Shown piece by piece: positions 34,309-45,656 of a stretch of 64,000 bases of DNA. Both the position numbers and the translations under genes were made by a program. The DNA is from Rhizomys pruinosus (taxonomy: Eukaryota > Chordata > Mammalia > Rodentia > Spalacidae), in NCBI GenBank assembly GCA_009823505.1, contig VZQC01000544.1, positions 2,623,603 to 2,687,602 of the forward strand, written 5' to 3'. Each line of letters starts with the position of its first letter. The stretch's first letter is position 1. Below the pieces are notes generated by a model. It was not told where the DNA came from. It did no database searches and saw only the letters and a program-made list of their open reading frames with translations.

Positions 34309-34579
34309 TAAACATGTAATATTAAGAGTATATGGCTTCAAGTCTGACTGTGCTTAGAATTTCCACCACTTGGGTATTTTTGTTTGACTAATCAGCTGTC
34401 CAGCTACAAGGAATTTATAGAAAATACAGAGGAGCTGACTGATCAGATTTCCCAAGTCAGAGGGTTTCTTTCTGAAAAATGATGATAATATCTTGAGAGG
34501 AATGAGGGATAATATATAGTATTATCAAAGAGATGCTATTTGAGGAAAACACTACTATACAATAAAGAATTTTGAAGAG

Positions 34580-34744
34580 GCCAGCATAATGGCACATGCC
34601 TTTAATCCTTGCACTTGGAAGGCAGAGGGAGGCAGATCTCTGTGAGTTCAAGGCCAGCCTGGTCCACATAGTGAGTTCCAGGACAGCCACAGCTACAGGG
34701 AGACCCTGTCTCAAAAAGACCAAAAAGAAAAAAAAAAAAAAAAG
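34580..34744 (+). mobile_element. B1 SINE
   Basis: Well preserved B1 (gccagcataatggcacatgc, gagttcaaggccagcctggt) with an A-rich tail. Perfect 13-bp duplications gaattttgaagag at 34567-34579 and 34745-34757. Confidence 0.96.
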
Positions 34745-34757
34745 GAATTTTGAAGAG

Positions 34758-35095
34758 CAGTTTGTTAGTTATTTTTTGTCACTGAGACAAAATAACAGAT
34801 TTATTTCAATAAAGTTTTGAAGGATTTGGTTGGTGGCTGCTTGGTCCCACTGCCTCCAGGCCTGTGTCTAGGGAGAGCACCAAGCCAGCATAGTGAGTAA
34901 AGAGTGCTCGGTACGGAAGAAGACGGCTGTTTTTCTCCTGGCATCTAGCAGCCAGAGAGACAGAGAAACCGAGTGAGTGATCAAGATCTCCTTCAACAGT
35001 ATTCTCCCAAGACCCTGGCTTCCTCCACCTAGGCCTTACAATGACTCCCCATGACACCTTGGGCTGGGGACCATACCTTTAACACATGAAACTAT
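34758..35095 (-). repeat. MER-type repeat, family not assigned
   Basis: The sequence from cactgagacaaaataacag through gatttggttggtggctgctt to ctcctccacctaggcc-like blocks follows the layout of a common mammalian non-autonomous repeat (URR1/MER type). The copy at 53692-54190 has the same overall order. Terminal inverted repeats were not located. Confidence 0.4.
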
Positions 35096-36014
35096 CTCAG
35101 ATCCAAACTACAGCAATTAGATTGACTAAGTACTTAGTATAGATCAAAGACTGTGAGTAACTGTGCAATCTATCCTCAGAGTTTTTGTACTGTTGTTGTT
35201 TCATATAAAACAGAAAAAGAACATATTCAGAAAATATTTAACTAATTTAATTTTAGTCAGCTTGGCATTTTTTCCAAGGTGAACATGATAATTAATCTTA
35301 AGTAACACTTTCCCTTGGTTATAAACCAAATTGCCACCTCACTATAGTTGATTTTACAAAGTAACCAATTGAATTTTAATCACTGATTAGTGACTTACAC
35401 ATATACCCATTCACTGGGTTATTTTATGAGTATTAAATATACTAAAATGTTCTTGCATGAACTTATTTATTCAATATAATCATCATTACTAATGTCAAAA
35501 TTCTCAATTTCTTGCCACTAGAAATCAACTTTTAATTTTTTATTATTTGTTCAAGTGATTGCTCAACTATTGCATATGCTAATATAAATAATCAGTCATC
35601 TCTTAGGTTTATGAAAAGGTGACTGTATTTTGAGTTCTATCTCATTCTGAACTAAATTTTTCTGTTTTAGCAGGTAAATTGTTAATATTTCCATGATCAT
35701 CGTACAATCAGAACATTGTTATATATTTTATTATTTTATGACAAAACATAAAAGCACAAGTATAAAAATTATCACATTGGCTTCTTTGAATTGAATAAAA
35801 GATAGAAATTGTCTACTCTTTCACAAGTTATTTTTCATAATATTAAATGTAATTAATATATTTATTATGACTGTGATGTAACTAAGCCAGTTTAGAGTTG
35901 TTTAATTTCATTACATAACGAAATTAATGCATTGAAACTCTCTGATAGTATCGAATAATGTAAGCCTTGGGTTACAGTAATAACAACTACCAATTAATTG
36001 ATGATAAGAGATTG
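35096..36014. other. AT-rich unassigned sequence
   Basis: About 70 percent A+T by eye; no gene or repeat recognised. Confidence 0.5.
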
Positions 36015-36557
36015 TATAGTCATAAAAACAGCGTGGTACTGACAAAAAATCTGACATATAAATCAATGGAACAAAATAGAAACCCCAAACACAAATATTC
36101 AACAAATGGAGCTGGCAAAACAGGATCTCCATGTGTAGAAGAATGAATTAGACCTATATCTATTATCCTGCACAAAAGTTAACTCCAAATGGATTCAGAC
36201 CTCAATGTGAAGTCTAAAACTCTGAAATTGTTAGAAAGAAACATAGGCAGTACCTTACATAGGTACAAGCAGGGACTTACTAAATCGGACATCAGTTACT
36301 TAATGTTGAGAAAGTAAGGTCAACAACTGACAAATAGGACCCCATGAAACTAAAAAGTTTCTATACAGCAAAAGAGACAGTCAATCAAATGAAGAGGAAG
36401 CCGACATAAGGGGAGAAAAATCTTCACCAGTTATACGTCTGACAGAGGATTAATGTCTAGAATATACAAAGGACTCAAAAAAACAAAGAATCAAGGAAAC
36501 AAATAACCTAATTAAAACATGGGCTAAGGACCTGAACTGAGAGTTCTTAAAAGAATA
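36015..36557 (+). mobile_element. old L1 ORF2 fragment
   Basis: Plus-strand text from aacagcgtggtactgacaaa to tgggctaaggacctgaactg follows the ORF2 thumb/connection region codon by codon with many stops. The fragment ends on both sides without a tail. It belongs to an older L1 lineage than the elements at 43058 or 56265. Confidence 0.8.
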
Positions 36558-37423
36558 AAATGTGGTACCTCTTATAAGACAAAATCTGATTTCAGAAATG
36601 TTAAAATGCAGTAAATTATATGTCTTAGAATCAACGCCTTGCAGAAATTACTAATTTATAAAAATAATCCCTATATTTATGGGGTTAACGTTGTGACTTA
36701 TAAAGGGCCATGAAATAGAAGCTCTCTGGGAACTGATGAGCTATAAGAACAAATTTCTAAGAAGATAGAGAAATTCAGAAATATGCACACTTTCCATTAT
36801 TAAAATAAGTTTTTCTTTAATAAAATCTGTAGAAAACACAATCATACTTTGTGATATTTTTAAAATATTTAAGTGCTGGATTTAATAGTAAAATGGCATA
36901 TAATTTTAATTTCAACATTCTGTTTTAAGCACTGATGAAAACAAAAGCCTTTTCAGACATAAAGCAGATGTTTTGCTTCAGCATACTTAATTTCTTATTT
37001 TGAAACCATCTCTGGATTTGTACACAACATCTTAATTCTGATGTTACATAATTTTGAGTTGGCGATCAAATGTCCCTTGAGTTGGACCTTGGCTTCAATT
37101 GCCTCTGCAAAGGCAATTAAAACGTGACTTGGACACAGCTCTTTTAAGTTAATGTCTCACAATTTCTCATGTGGGTTCTTAATCCTGTTTGCCCTTTAAC
37201 AGTGTACCTGCTGCTGTAGTGGTATCCAACTCTTCATCATGTTAAGTCACCAGTGTTATTGGCTCCCAGAAGAACCTCTCTCTTATCACTGGCTTTCAAA
37301 TAACCATCCATTTTAGGGATATCTTTAAGATCCTTGTTTTTCTTCTCAATTACCATTTACATCCTGATTCTATGAAACTAGGATTAGTGTGTCCTTGGGG
37401 TGGCATTAAGATTATGAAGGATC
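36558..37423. other. unassigned sequence
   Basis: No gene, RNA or repeat recognised. Confidence 0.5.
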
Positions 37424-37625
37424 CCACTTCTGGCAAGAGTTGGGTAAAGGTCCCAGCAACTTGACCTGGGGTGAGACGCAGGCTGCGTGGGCAGGGTGAA
37501 GGTCCCAATGACTCAGAGTGAGATGGTCAAGGTCCCAGTGAACTGGAGAGAGACAGAAGCCCTGGCCCCCACTTCTGGCAGGAGCTGGGTAAAGGTCCCA
37601 ACAACCTGACCCTGGGTGAGACTGA
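37424..37625. repeat. 143-bp tandem repeat, about 1.4 units, G+C richer
   Basis: The block cccacttctggcaagagttg...ggtgagac at 37424-37480 recurs at 37567-37623 with few changes, 143 bp apart. Within it aaggtccca recurs four times. It abuts the L1 endonuclease sequence that starts at 37626. Tandem monomers are used as promoters by some rodent L1s, but the link here is only positional. Confidence 0.8.
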
Positions 37626-38670
37626 ATTTTATAAACACAATTCTGCAAGACACCAAGGCACAGATTAACCCCAACACACTAATGGTAGGGGACTTCAATA
37701 CCCTACTGACCTGTTGAACAAAGAATAAACAGAGAGACAGCTGACCTGAACAATACAATAGACCAAATGGATCTCACAGACATATACTGAATAGTCCATC
37801 CAAACACCAGAGAATATACTTTCTAATCGTCACCCCACAGAACATTCGCCAAAATTGAACACATACTGGAACAAAGAAAAAAACCTCAATGAATACAAAA
37901 AGATTGAAATATTTTCATGCATTCTATCAGATCACAGAACAATAAAGTTCAATAGCAACTACAGGATAAGCCCTACTGTCTACAAGAACACATGGAAACT
38001 AAACAACACACTCCTGAATAATGAATGGGTCACAGAAGAAATAAACAAAAGCATTCTTGGAACTAAATGAAAATGACAATACAACACAACAAAACCTACA
38101 GGATACTTTAAAAGCAACCCTAAGAGGGAAATTTATAGCCCTGGGTGCCTACAAAAAAAAAAAAAAAAAAAAAAAAAACAGAAAGAACACAAGTATGATC
38201 TACACTGCAGCTAAAATACACTTGAGAGACAAAATTGAACCCTAAACCCAACATACAGGAAGAAATAGCAAAAATCAGAGCAGAAATCAATGAAATAGAA
38301 ATGAAGAAAACAATATAAAGAATCAATGAATCCAAAAGTTGGTTTTTTGAAAGGGTAAACAAGATAGACAGACCTCTAACCCAGTTAACCAAAAGAAATA
38401 AAGAGCAACTCCAAATCAATAGAATTCATGATGAAATGGGAAGCATCACAACAGACAATGAAAAGATCCAGACAAAAAAAATCTATACTATATTAAATTT
38501 GAAACCTAAGAGAAGTGGATGAATATCTGAAAACCTGGAAATCAACAAAGCTTAACCAAGAAGAGATTGACAGCTTAAGCAGACTCAATATTTGAGGAAA
38601 TTGAAAATGTAATAAAAATCTCCCAACTAAAAAAAGCCCAGGTCCAGATGGTTTCACTGCAGAATTCTAT
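37626..38670 (+). mobile_element. L1 ORF2 fragment, endonuclease end to RT start
   Basis: It runs from a GDFN-equivalent region (ctaatggtaggggacttcaa) through the EN-RT linker to gatggtttcactgcagaatt (the DGFTAEF block at the RT start). A 27-bp A-run (38152-38178) and several stops interrupt it. Frames 37855-38070 and 38057-38245 cover parts. It stops where inverted L1 sequence begins. Confidence 0.85.
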
Positions 38671-38888
38671 AGATGGGGAGTGAGTCATTTGTTTCTTACT
38701 TCTTTGTTTTTTGAGTAGTTTATATATTCTGGAAGTTAATGCTCTGACAGATGTATCGACAGTGAAATTTTCCTCCCACTCTGTGAGTTTTCTCTTCACT
38801 TCCCTGACTGCTTCTTTCGCTTTACAGGAGCTTCTGAGTTTAATGAGGTCCTACTTGTCCACCGTATTTCCTGTGCAGCTGCTGTCTG

Positions 38889-39027
38889 GAAAGATGCAGG
38901 ACAGTTATGGCAAAATGCATGATCTGGGATGGGGTGGGGGTAGGGGGGAAGGGAAAGGGAAATATGCCTGATCTGAATTGGAAAATGATGTATGAAATGT
39001 ACAAAGCACCAATAAAAATAAAAAGAA
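38889..39027 (+). mobile_element. L1 3' UTR tail with G-rich tract
   Basis: About 139 bp: aagatgcaggacagttatgg, then a G-rich run at 38926-38965, then aaatgatgtatgaaatgtac and accaataaaaataaaaag. It breaks the minus-strand ORF2 segment between 38888 and 39028, where the normal ORF2 reading would continue after a few bases. A very short 5'-truncated L1 insertion is the simplest reading. Confidence 0.65.
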
Positions 39028-39590
39028 AGTCTTCTATGCCTATGTCTTATAGGTTGCTGCCAACATTTTCCTCTATCACCTTCACAATTTTAGGTTACAT
39101 GTTGAGGTCTTTGATCCATTTGGAGTTGATTTTTGTTCAAAGGAGAGAGGGTTTAATTTTATTCTTCTACAAGTGGTGATTCCAGTTTTGCCAACACCAT
39201 TTGCTGCAGATGCTGTCTTGAATGGGAGAAAATCTTCGCCAGTGATACATCTGACAGAGCATTAACAACCAGAATATATAGACTACTCAAAAAACAAAGA
39301 GGTAAGAAAACAAATGACTTACACAAAAATGGAGTAAAGAGCTGAACAGAGACTTCCTCAGTGAGGAAGTAAAGATGGCTAAGAAACATCTTAAAAGTGT
39401 TCAACATCATTAATAATTAAGGAAATGAAAATTAAAACCACTCTCAGATATCTCACCCCCAAAAGACTGGTCAAGATCAAGAAAACACAAGACACCAAAT
39501 GCTGGAGAGTTTGTGGGGAAAGGGGAACACTCATCCACTGCTGGTGGGAATGTAAACTCATACAACCACTGTGGAAAGCACGAGCTCCGC

Positions 39591-39885
39591 GGGTGCTGTG
39601 GAAGGGTGCCAATGGAGAAGGGGGTACAAAGGCAATTAAGAATAATTGAAAAGTTATGTTTGAAATACAGAAAAACTCAATAAAATATATATTTTATATT
39701 CAAAATTTCATACAATATACTGTGATCATATTCAGGCCCCTTCCACCCTCTTCACTCTTGCCTTACTACCACTAGTTCCTGATTTCATGTCCTCTATTAT
39801 TTCTATTTTAAGGCCTAGTGAATAAAATTTGTATTTCCTAAAGGCTCTTGGGTATAGGTCTGTCCCTTGGAGTCTAGAGAACCCT
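39591..39885. repeat. tail-to-tail L1 module, copy 1
   Basis: A plus-strand L1 tail ending ctcaataaaatatatatttt is joined directly to a minus-strand Lx tail (tactgtgatcatattcaggc onward). It interrupts L1 ORF2 between ggaaagca and agagaaccct. It is over 90 percent identical to 40933-41215; the first 107 bp differ at two positions. Confidence 0.85.
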
Positions 39886-39960
39886 TAAAAGGCTCAAAAT
39901 GAGACTACCACCTGACCCAGTCATATTCCTCCTGGGTATATACCCACAAGACTCATCCTA

Positions 39961-40197
39961 ATGCAGAGACACATGCACAGCCATGTTTATTGCAGCTCTC
40001 TGCACAATAGCGAAGAACTGGAACCAACCCAAGTGCCCTCAACCGATGAGTGGATAAAGAAAATATGGTACATCTACACAATGGAGTTCTATGCAGTGGT
40101 AAAGAAAGATGATGACATCATGAACTTTGCAGTTAAATGGACGGAACTAGAAGATATCGTGCTAAGTGAAGTAACACAATCCCAGAAAAACAAATAA
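39961..40197 (+). pseudogene. L1 ORF2p C-terminal remnant (78 codons)
   Basis: The frame shows TDEWIKKIWYIYTMEFYAVV and ELEDIVLSEVTQSQKNK followed by a stop, the normal C-terminal end of ORF2p in this window. The upstream ORF2 is inverted or missing. Confidence 0.85.
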
Positions 40198-40450
40198 CGA
40201 ATGGTATCCCTCATTTGTGGGTGCTAACCCCAAGTACATACTTGTAAGACAAACTGAGCAATGTTAATATTATATTTCTCTTTATCTGAAACCAACTGTG
40301 CTCTTATAATGTGAATCCCTTAACAGACTCTAGAATTAACCTGCCACTTATTTTCAGACTTTGTAATCTTGGTATATGAGTGGAGGGTATGTATGCATAT
40401 TTTAGAGTAATATAAAACTAGAAGGGAAAAACGATTATGGGGGATTGTGA

Positions 40451-40932
40451 TCTATAAAGTTACAGCAGATCTCAAATAAGTTTCCAAAGATAATTTATAG
40501 CTTTAAAATGAGGTGCCTTATGAAAAAATACAACAGTGAAGTTTGAATCAGTAATTTTAGTTCTAAAAATTTTTTTAAATCTTTGGTATAGTACAAAAAG
40601 TCTTATTTCTTGTTCATACACATTATTGCTGTTCACCAGGTATTTAACCATACCTTTGGCCAGTCAGACTCCTTCCATTTTGAAGCTGTATCGCTCTCAT
40701 TCTTCAGAGTGATGTCCATTCAGCATTTAGAGAATCATATGACTTCATGTGCTGAATCATATGACTTCATGTATATAACTGTTTCTTTCATTCTCTCTTT
40801 AAAAATATTTTATTGCTCTCCAAAGTGGAGGTGGCTTCCTGACTAGAGCTCAGAGGATAAACTGACACTGAGGAATGGTTGGAGAGAATTTGGTGCAATG
40901 GACTCTAACACAAATGACAGAATATATGAGCT
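40451..40932. other. unassigned sequence between L1 parts
   Basis: It holds a 22-bp tandem duplication (aatcatatgacttcatgt at 40732 and 40754). The last 100 bp (from about 40835) may be further L1 3' UTR belonging to the tail at 40933. Confidence 0.45.
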
Positions 40933-41215
40933 GTGAAAGGGTGCCAATGGAGAAGGGGGTACAAAGGCAATTAAGAATAATTGAAAAGTTATGTGTGAAA
41001 TACAGAAAAACTCAATAAAATATATATTTTATATTAATTCAAATTTTCATATAATATACTGTGATCATATTCAGGCCCCTTCCTCCCCTCTTCATCCATG
41101 CCTTACTACCCCTTGTTCCTAATTTCATGTTCTCTATTATTATTTCTATTATAAGGCCTAGTGAATAAAATTTGTATCTAAAGGCCCCTGGGTATGGGTC
41201 TGTCCCTTGGAGTCT
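40933..41215. repeat. tail-to-tail L1 module, copy 2
   Basis: Same composite as 39591-39885. Here it is continuous at its right end with an Lx 3' UTR (41030-42490), so this copy is the probable source of the other. Confidence 0.85.
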
Positions 41216-41238
41216 GGGCAACCTACCAGGTGACACAC

Positions 41239-41657
41239 TGTTGGAGACCAGGATGATCTAACTTAGAGCAAGTTGAGCACAAAACCTTGAAAACTAGACT
41301 CTTCCTCAGATAAGGGTGGAAACTCACAAAGCCTGCCAGGAGGAACATTGTGTGGCTGATGAGCAAGCAGCTGAATGAGAGGCTCTAATGTTGCTTGTTC
41401 GGAGAAAGACATCTTGGTTGATGAACTTCAGTTGTTATCTGCTTCAAACAGGTCCTTTTGTGTAAAGCCTCTCCTAACTTCTCTGAAATAAAGGTCACAT
41501 GTCTTGCTTTTTCAAATTTTTTACTGGAACTTTGCCTTTTCAGGACTTGCAAATGCCTGCCAGCTTTTGTCTATATAAACCTGTATCCTTGGAGAAATAA
41601 ACTGATTCTCTGCAATAGAATCACAAAGATCTCGGGAGTGGAGTTGTCTTGATCTCA
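41239..41657 (+). mobile_element. solo LTR candidate, about 419 bp
   Basis: The segment starts tgttggagacc and ends gatctca (TG...CA). It contains a TATA-like box and an aataaa signal in the right order, and it interrupts Lx 3' UTR sequence on both sides. No internal viral sequence follows, so recombination to a solo LTR is likely. A short flanking target duplication could not be settled, and the ERV class is unknown. Confidence 0.65.
41572..41601 (+). promoter_or_regulatory. LTR TATA-like box and poly(A) signal
   Basis: The sequence tatataaa at 41572-41579 is followed by aataaa at 41596-41601. This close spacing implies a very short R region, or that only one of the two is functional. Activity is not shown. 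Confidence 0.5.
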
Positions 41658-42490
41658 CCTTCCTAAGGGGCAGGGGCCACTTATCTATGACTGGCGGAGA
41701 CTTCCACAACACACCAGTAAAGAAAACTGACTCTCCCTCTCCCAGCATTTGTCAGTCGCCAGCAGATCCTTAGCTAGGACAGGGGAAATTGGTCCCCTCC
41801 CCCATCAGTGCTGGGCCCCCATCTGGCTTGGGTGTGCACAGGTCTTGTGCATGCTGTCATAAGTGTTATTGGTTCATATGCACAACCATACTGTGGTTTC
41901 CAGAAAGCAGTTTCCTCATATTCCTCTACCACTTCTGGCTTTTCCAGTCTTTCTGCCCCTTCTGCAATGATCCCTGAGCTTTTTGGGAGGAGAGGGTGGA
42001 ATATAAGTTTATCATTTAAGATTGAGCACTACTAATCTTTTATCCTCTGTGCATCGACCCATGGTGGACTTTTGTGTTAATCACCATCTGCTGCAGGAAG
42101 AAACTTCTCTGGTGAGAGTTGAGAGATGCAACAATCCATGTGTATAACAAAGAGTCATTAAGACTCAGTTTAATACTACTGTATTAGCAGAATAGTAATA
42201 CTATGTTCTCCTGTATGACCTGTGGCCTATCTAGCCACAGGTCTTTGGCCCTGATAATCGTATTAGATATGGGATCCAGCTTGTGAACCAAGCCTTAAAG
42301 CCAATTAGAAGTCTGTTAGCTGCTCCCATTACATTTGTGTCACTATCGCACCGGTGGGCATATTTTGCCAAGCCAGTCATTATTGTAGTTTGCAGGGTTC
42401 ACAGCTGGGTAATAATGATGATTACCTTCCTCTGCCCTGTGATTGTTCAGCCTAATTGATTTCTCTCTAACTCCAGTGGAGACTAAAAAA

Positions 42491-42804
42491 TATATCCTAG
42501 TTTTGTGAATAGGAATATTATCTATTCTTTGAATATAGAAAATACTGTCAGAGTAAATCTTGGATATGCTACCTAGAAATACTGCAAATCTACCTTTCAA
42601 AATTGTGGAAAAAATCCACAATGAATACAATAATTGAATACACTATCCACTGATGTATAAAAATAATATGAATTAAATATTTTGCTGACTGAAATTAATG
42701 TCCTAGAGAAAATAATAGCATCATGATTTTGCTCACTACCTGGGTCCAAATTTAAAGACTTTTTGAGGGGAAAAAGCAACTTAAAAATAGATGTTAAAAT
42801 TATA
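42491..42804. other. unassigned sequence
   Basis: AT-rich, no feature recognised. Confidence 0.5.
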
Positions 42805-42820
42805 AAGAAGGCATCTTTTA

Positions 42821-43042
42821 TTTATTTATTTATTTATTTTTTATGTGTATGAGTGTACTGTCTGCATGTAGGTTGGTGCACCTGTGTCGTGCAATGCTGC
42901 GGAGGTCAGAAGATGGTGTCAGATTCCCCTGGAACTGGAGTTAAAGATGGTTCTTAGCCACCATGTGGGTGCTGGGAATCAAACCCGGGTCCTCTGCAAG
43001 AACAGGAGGTACTCTTAAAGGCTGAGCCATCTCTCCAGCCCC
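42821..43042 (-). mobile_element. B3-like SINE, short subtype, at L1 3' border
   Basis: Reverse complement with a (TTTA)n tail and a gggtttgattcc B-box region. Duplications aagaaggcatctttta (42805-42820) and aagaaggtatctttt (43043-43057) flank it. A related aaaggaagtatctttt stands at the 5' end of the adjoining L1 (47406), so the SINE probably used the L1's own target duplication. Confidence 0.94.
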
Positions 43043-43828
43043 AAGAAGGTATCTTTTTAATTAACATTTTGTATATTTCACAAATCATTTTTTCAGTCCA
43101 ATTTGGATATATTCCCCTTTCCCTGCCCCTCCTCCACCCCAGTTTATGCATTCTGTCATACATGTCTTGCATCTTTCTCTCAGTGTTTCCAAGGATTTTT
43201 TTCTACAGAGGTATGTTGTTTGAGCAGAATTTAACTGTATCAGTTAGTTCTTTGACCCAGTCCTTATGTCATTTCCCTCCCCTTTGTATTACTTCAAATT
43301 ATGCCTATATAAACAACAAATATGTATGAAAATCATGACCTCTGGGAATAAACTGTATGTTAATTCCAAAATAACTTTTGAAGATCACATTTTTCCCTTT
43401 AATTTTATATTACTATAGAATATGAATACATATCTTCCATTCACATATGGTAATTACAATGTCTGAATGTAAGTGGTAGGTCAATTCTAGAGCCCATTAA
43501 GAGATTCACGTTATATTTTGTACAGGGTGAGAGGTAGGGGTTTAATTTTGTTCTTCTACAAATGGTGATCCAGTTTTGCCAGGACCATTTGCTGAAGATG
43601 CTATCCTTCCTCCATTGAGGTTTTTTTTTTTGCCCCTTTGTCAAATATGAGGTGGATGAAATTGTATGAGCTCAAGTTTGGATCTTCAATTTCGTTCCAT
43701 TGGTCAGCTGGTCTGTATTTGTGTCAGTACCAGGCTGTCTTTATGACTATGGCCCTGTAATATAGCTTGAAGTCTGTTAGAGCAATCCTCCCTGTATTGC
43801 ATTTTTCACTCAGGGTTTCTTTAGCTTT

Positions 43829-44603
43829 TCAGGGTCTTTTGTTTTTCCATATGAATTTAAGGATTTCTTTTCCAAGTCTGTGAAGAAGCTCATGGGGATT
43901 TTGATTAGGATTGCATTGAATCTGTATATCAATTTGGGTAAAATGGACATTTTTACTGTATTTTTCCAATTCATGAGCATGGGAGGTCTTTCCATCTTTT
44001 GATGTCATTTTAATCCCCTTCAGGGGTTTAAAATTTTTGTTGTAGAGATCTTTTGTATCTTTGGTTAGGTTGGTTCCCATGTATTTTATTATTTTTGAGG
44101 CTATTTTGAGTGGGAAGGTCTTCTTATATTCCTTCTCCACTTGTTTATTGTTGGTGTAAAGAAAGGATGCTGATTTTTCTAGGTTAATTTTGTATTCTGC
44201 CACTTTACTGAAACTCTTAATCATTTCTAGAAGTTTTCTGGTGGAGTTTTTAGCATCCTTTAGGTAAACTATTACATCATCTGCAAAAAGGGGATAGCTT
44301 AACTTCCTCTTTTCCAATTAGTACTCCTTGAAGTTCCTTCTCTTGTCTTATTGCCCTAGCAAGCATTTTAAGCAATATGTTGAAGAGGAGTGGCGATAAG
44401 GGGCAGCCTTGCCAGGTTTCCACCTTTAAGGGAAATGGTTCCAACTTTTCTCCATTTAGGACGACGTTAGCAGTGGGTTTGGTATATGTGGCTTTGATGA
44501 TGTTGAGGAATGTTCTCTTCAGTCCGATTCCCTCTAGGACTTTAAACATGAAGGGATACTGGATCTTGTCAAAGGCGTTTTCTGCATCAATTGAGATGAT
44601 CAT
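43829..44603 (-). pseudogene. L1 ORF2p reverse transcriptase remnant with FADD
   Basis: Two overlapping frames: 44277-44603 carries the palm entry ([31 protein letters not shown]), and 43829-44317 carries the active site ([18 protein letters not shown]) and thumb. The intact Phe-Ala-Asp-Asp block is the metal-binding centre. One frameshift near 44300 separates the two, and stops occur beyond both ends, so no full enzyme is encoded. Confidence 0.9.
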
Positions 44604-45656
44604 GTGGTTTTTTCTCTTTCAGTCCATTTATACGTTTTATGATATTTATTGATTTACATATATTGAACCATCCCTGCATCTCTGGTATGAATCAACTTGG
44701 TCATGATGGATGATCTTTTCGATGTGGGTCTGTATGTGATTTGCAAGTATTTTGTTGAGAATTTTTGCATCTATGTTTATTAATGAGATGGGTCTATAGC
44801 TTTCTTTTTGCTTGTATCTTTGCCTGGTTTTGGTATTAGAGTGATGCTGGCTTCATAGAAGGAATTTGGGAGAATTTCCTCTGTTTGTATCCTTCTGAAG
44901 AGTTTAAGTAGTAATGGTTGTAGGACCTCTTTAAATGTTTTATAGAATTCTATGGCAAAACCATCTGGTCCTGGACTGTTTTTAGTTGGGAGGTTTTTAT
45001 TACATCCTCAATTTCCTCAAATATTATGGTCTGTTTAAACTGTCAATCTCTTCTTGCTTAAGTTTTTGGTTCCCAGTATTTCAGATATTCATCCATTTCT
45101 CTTAGGTTTTCAAATTTAGTGGAGTATAGGTTTTTTATGTATTCTCATATGATTGTCTGGATCTTTTCTTTCATCATGAATGCTATTGATATGGAGTTGT
45201 TCTTTCTTTTGGATAACTGGGCTAGAGGTCTGTCTATTGTGTTTATCTTTTCAAAGAACCAGCTTTTGGATTCATTGATTTTTTTTTTTTTGTATTGTTT
45301 CTATTTCGTTGATTTTGGCTCTGATTTTTGTTATTTCTTCCTATCTATTGAGTTTAGGGTTCACTTGTTGTCTCTCAAGTATTTTGGCTGCAGTGTCTAT
45401 TTGTTCTCTTTCTGGTTTTTTTTATAATGTGCCCTTTTGTCTATAAATTCCCCTCTCAAGACTGCTTTTAATGTATCCCACAGGTTTTGTTGTGTTGTAT
45501 TGTCTTTTTTGTTTAGTTCCATGAATGCTTTAATTTCATTCTTTATTTCTTCCCTGACCTGCTCATTATTCAGGATTGTGGTGTTTAGTCTCCATGTGTT
45601 CTTGTAGTTGGTAGGGCTTATTCTGTTGTTAATATTGAGCTTTATTGCACTGTGGT

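Larger units (their letters stand above)
38671..40450 (+). mobile_element. L1 3' end with inverted 5' segment and inserts
   Basis: Bases 38671-39217 are ORF2 connection sequence on the minus strand, interrupted by a small plus-strand L1 tail (38889-39027). From 39218 ORF2 continues on the plus strand to its end near 40197 and into the 3' UTR (to about 40450). The inverted and direct parts overlap by about 95 nt of ORF2. A tail-to-tail module sits at 39591-39885. The arrangement fits twin priming followed by later insertions. Confidence 0.72.
41030..42490 (-). mobile_element. Lx-type L1 3' UTR, split by a solo LTR
   Basis: Reverse-complement Lx 3' UTR: the tail side begins near 41036. The body at 41660-42490 has cttgtgcatgctgtcataag, aatgatccctgagctttttg and ctggtgagagttgagagatg, blocks shared with 8800-9400 and 61240-61720. 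No ORF2 is attached, so it is 5'-truncated inside the UTR. Confidence 0.75.
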
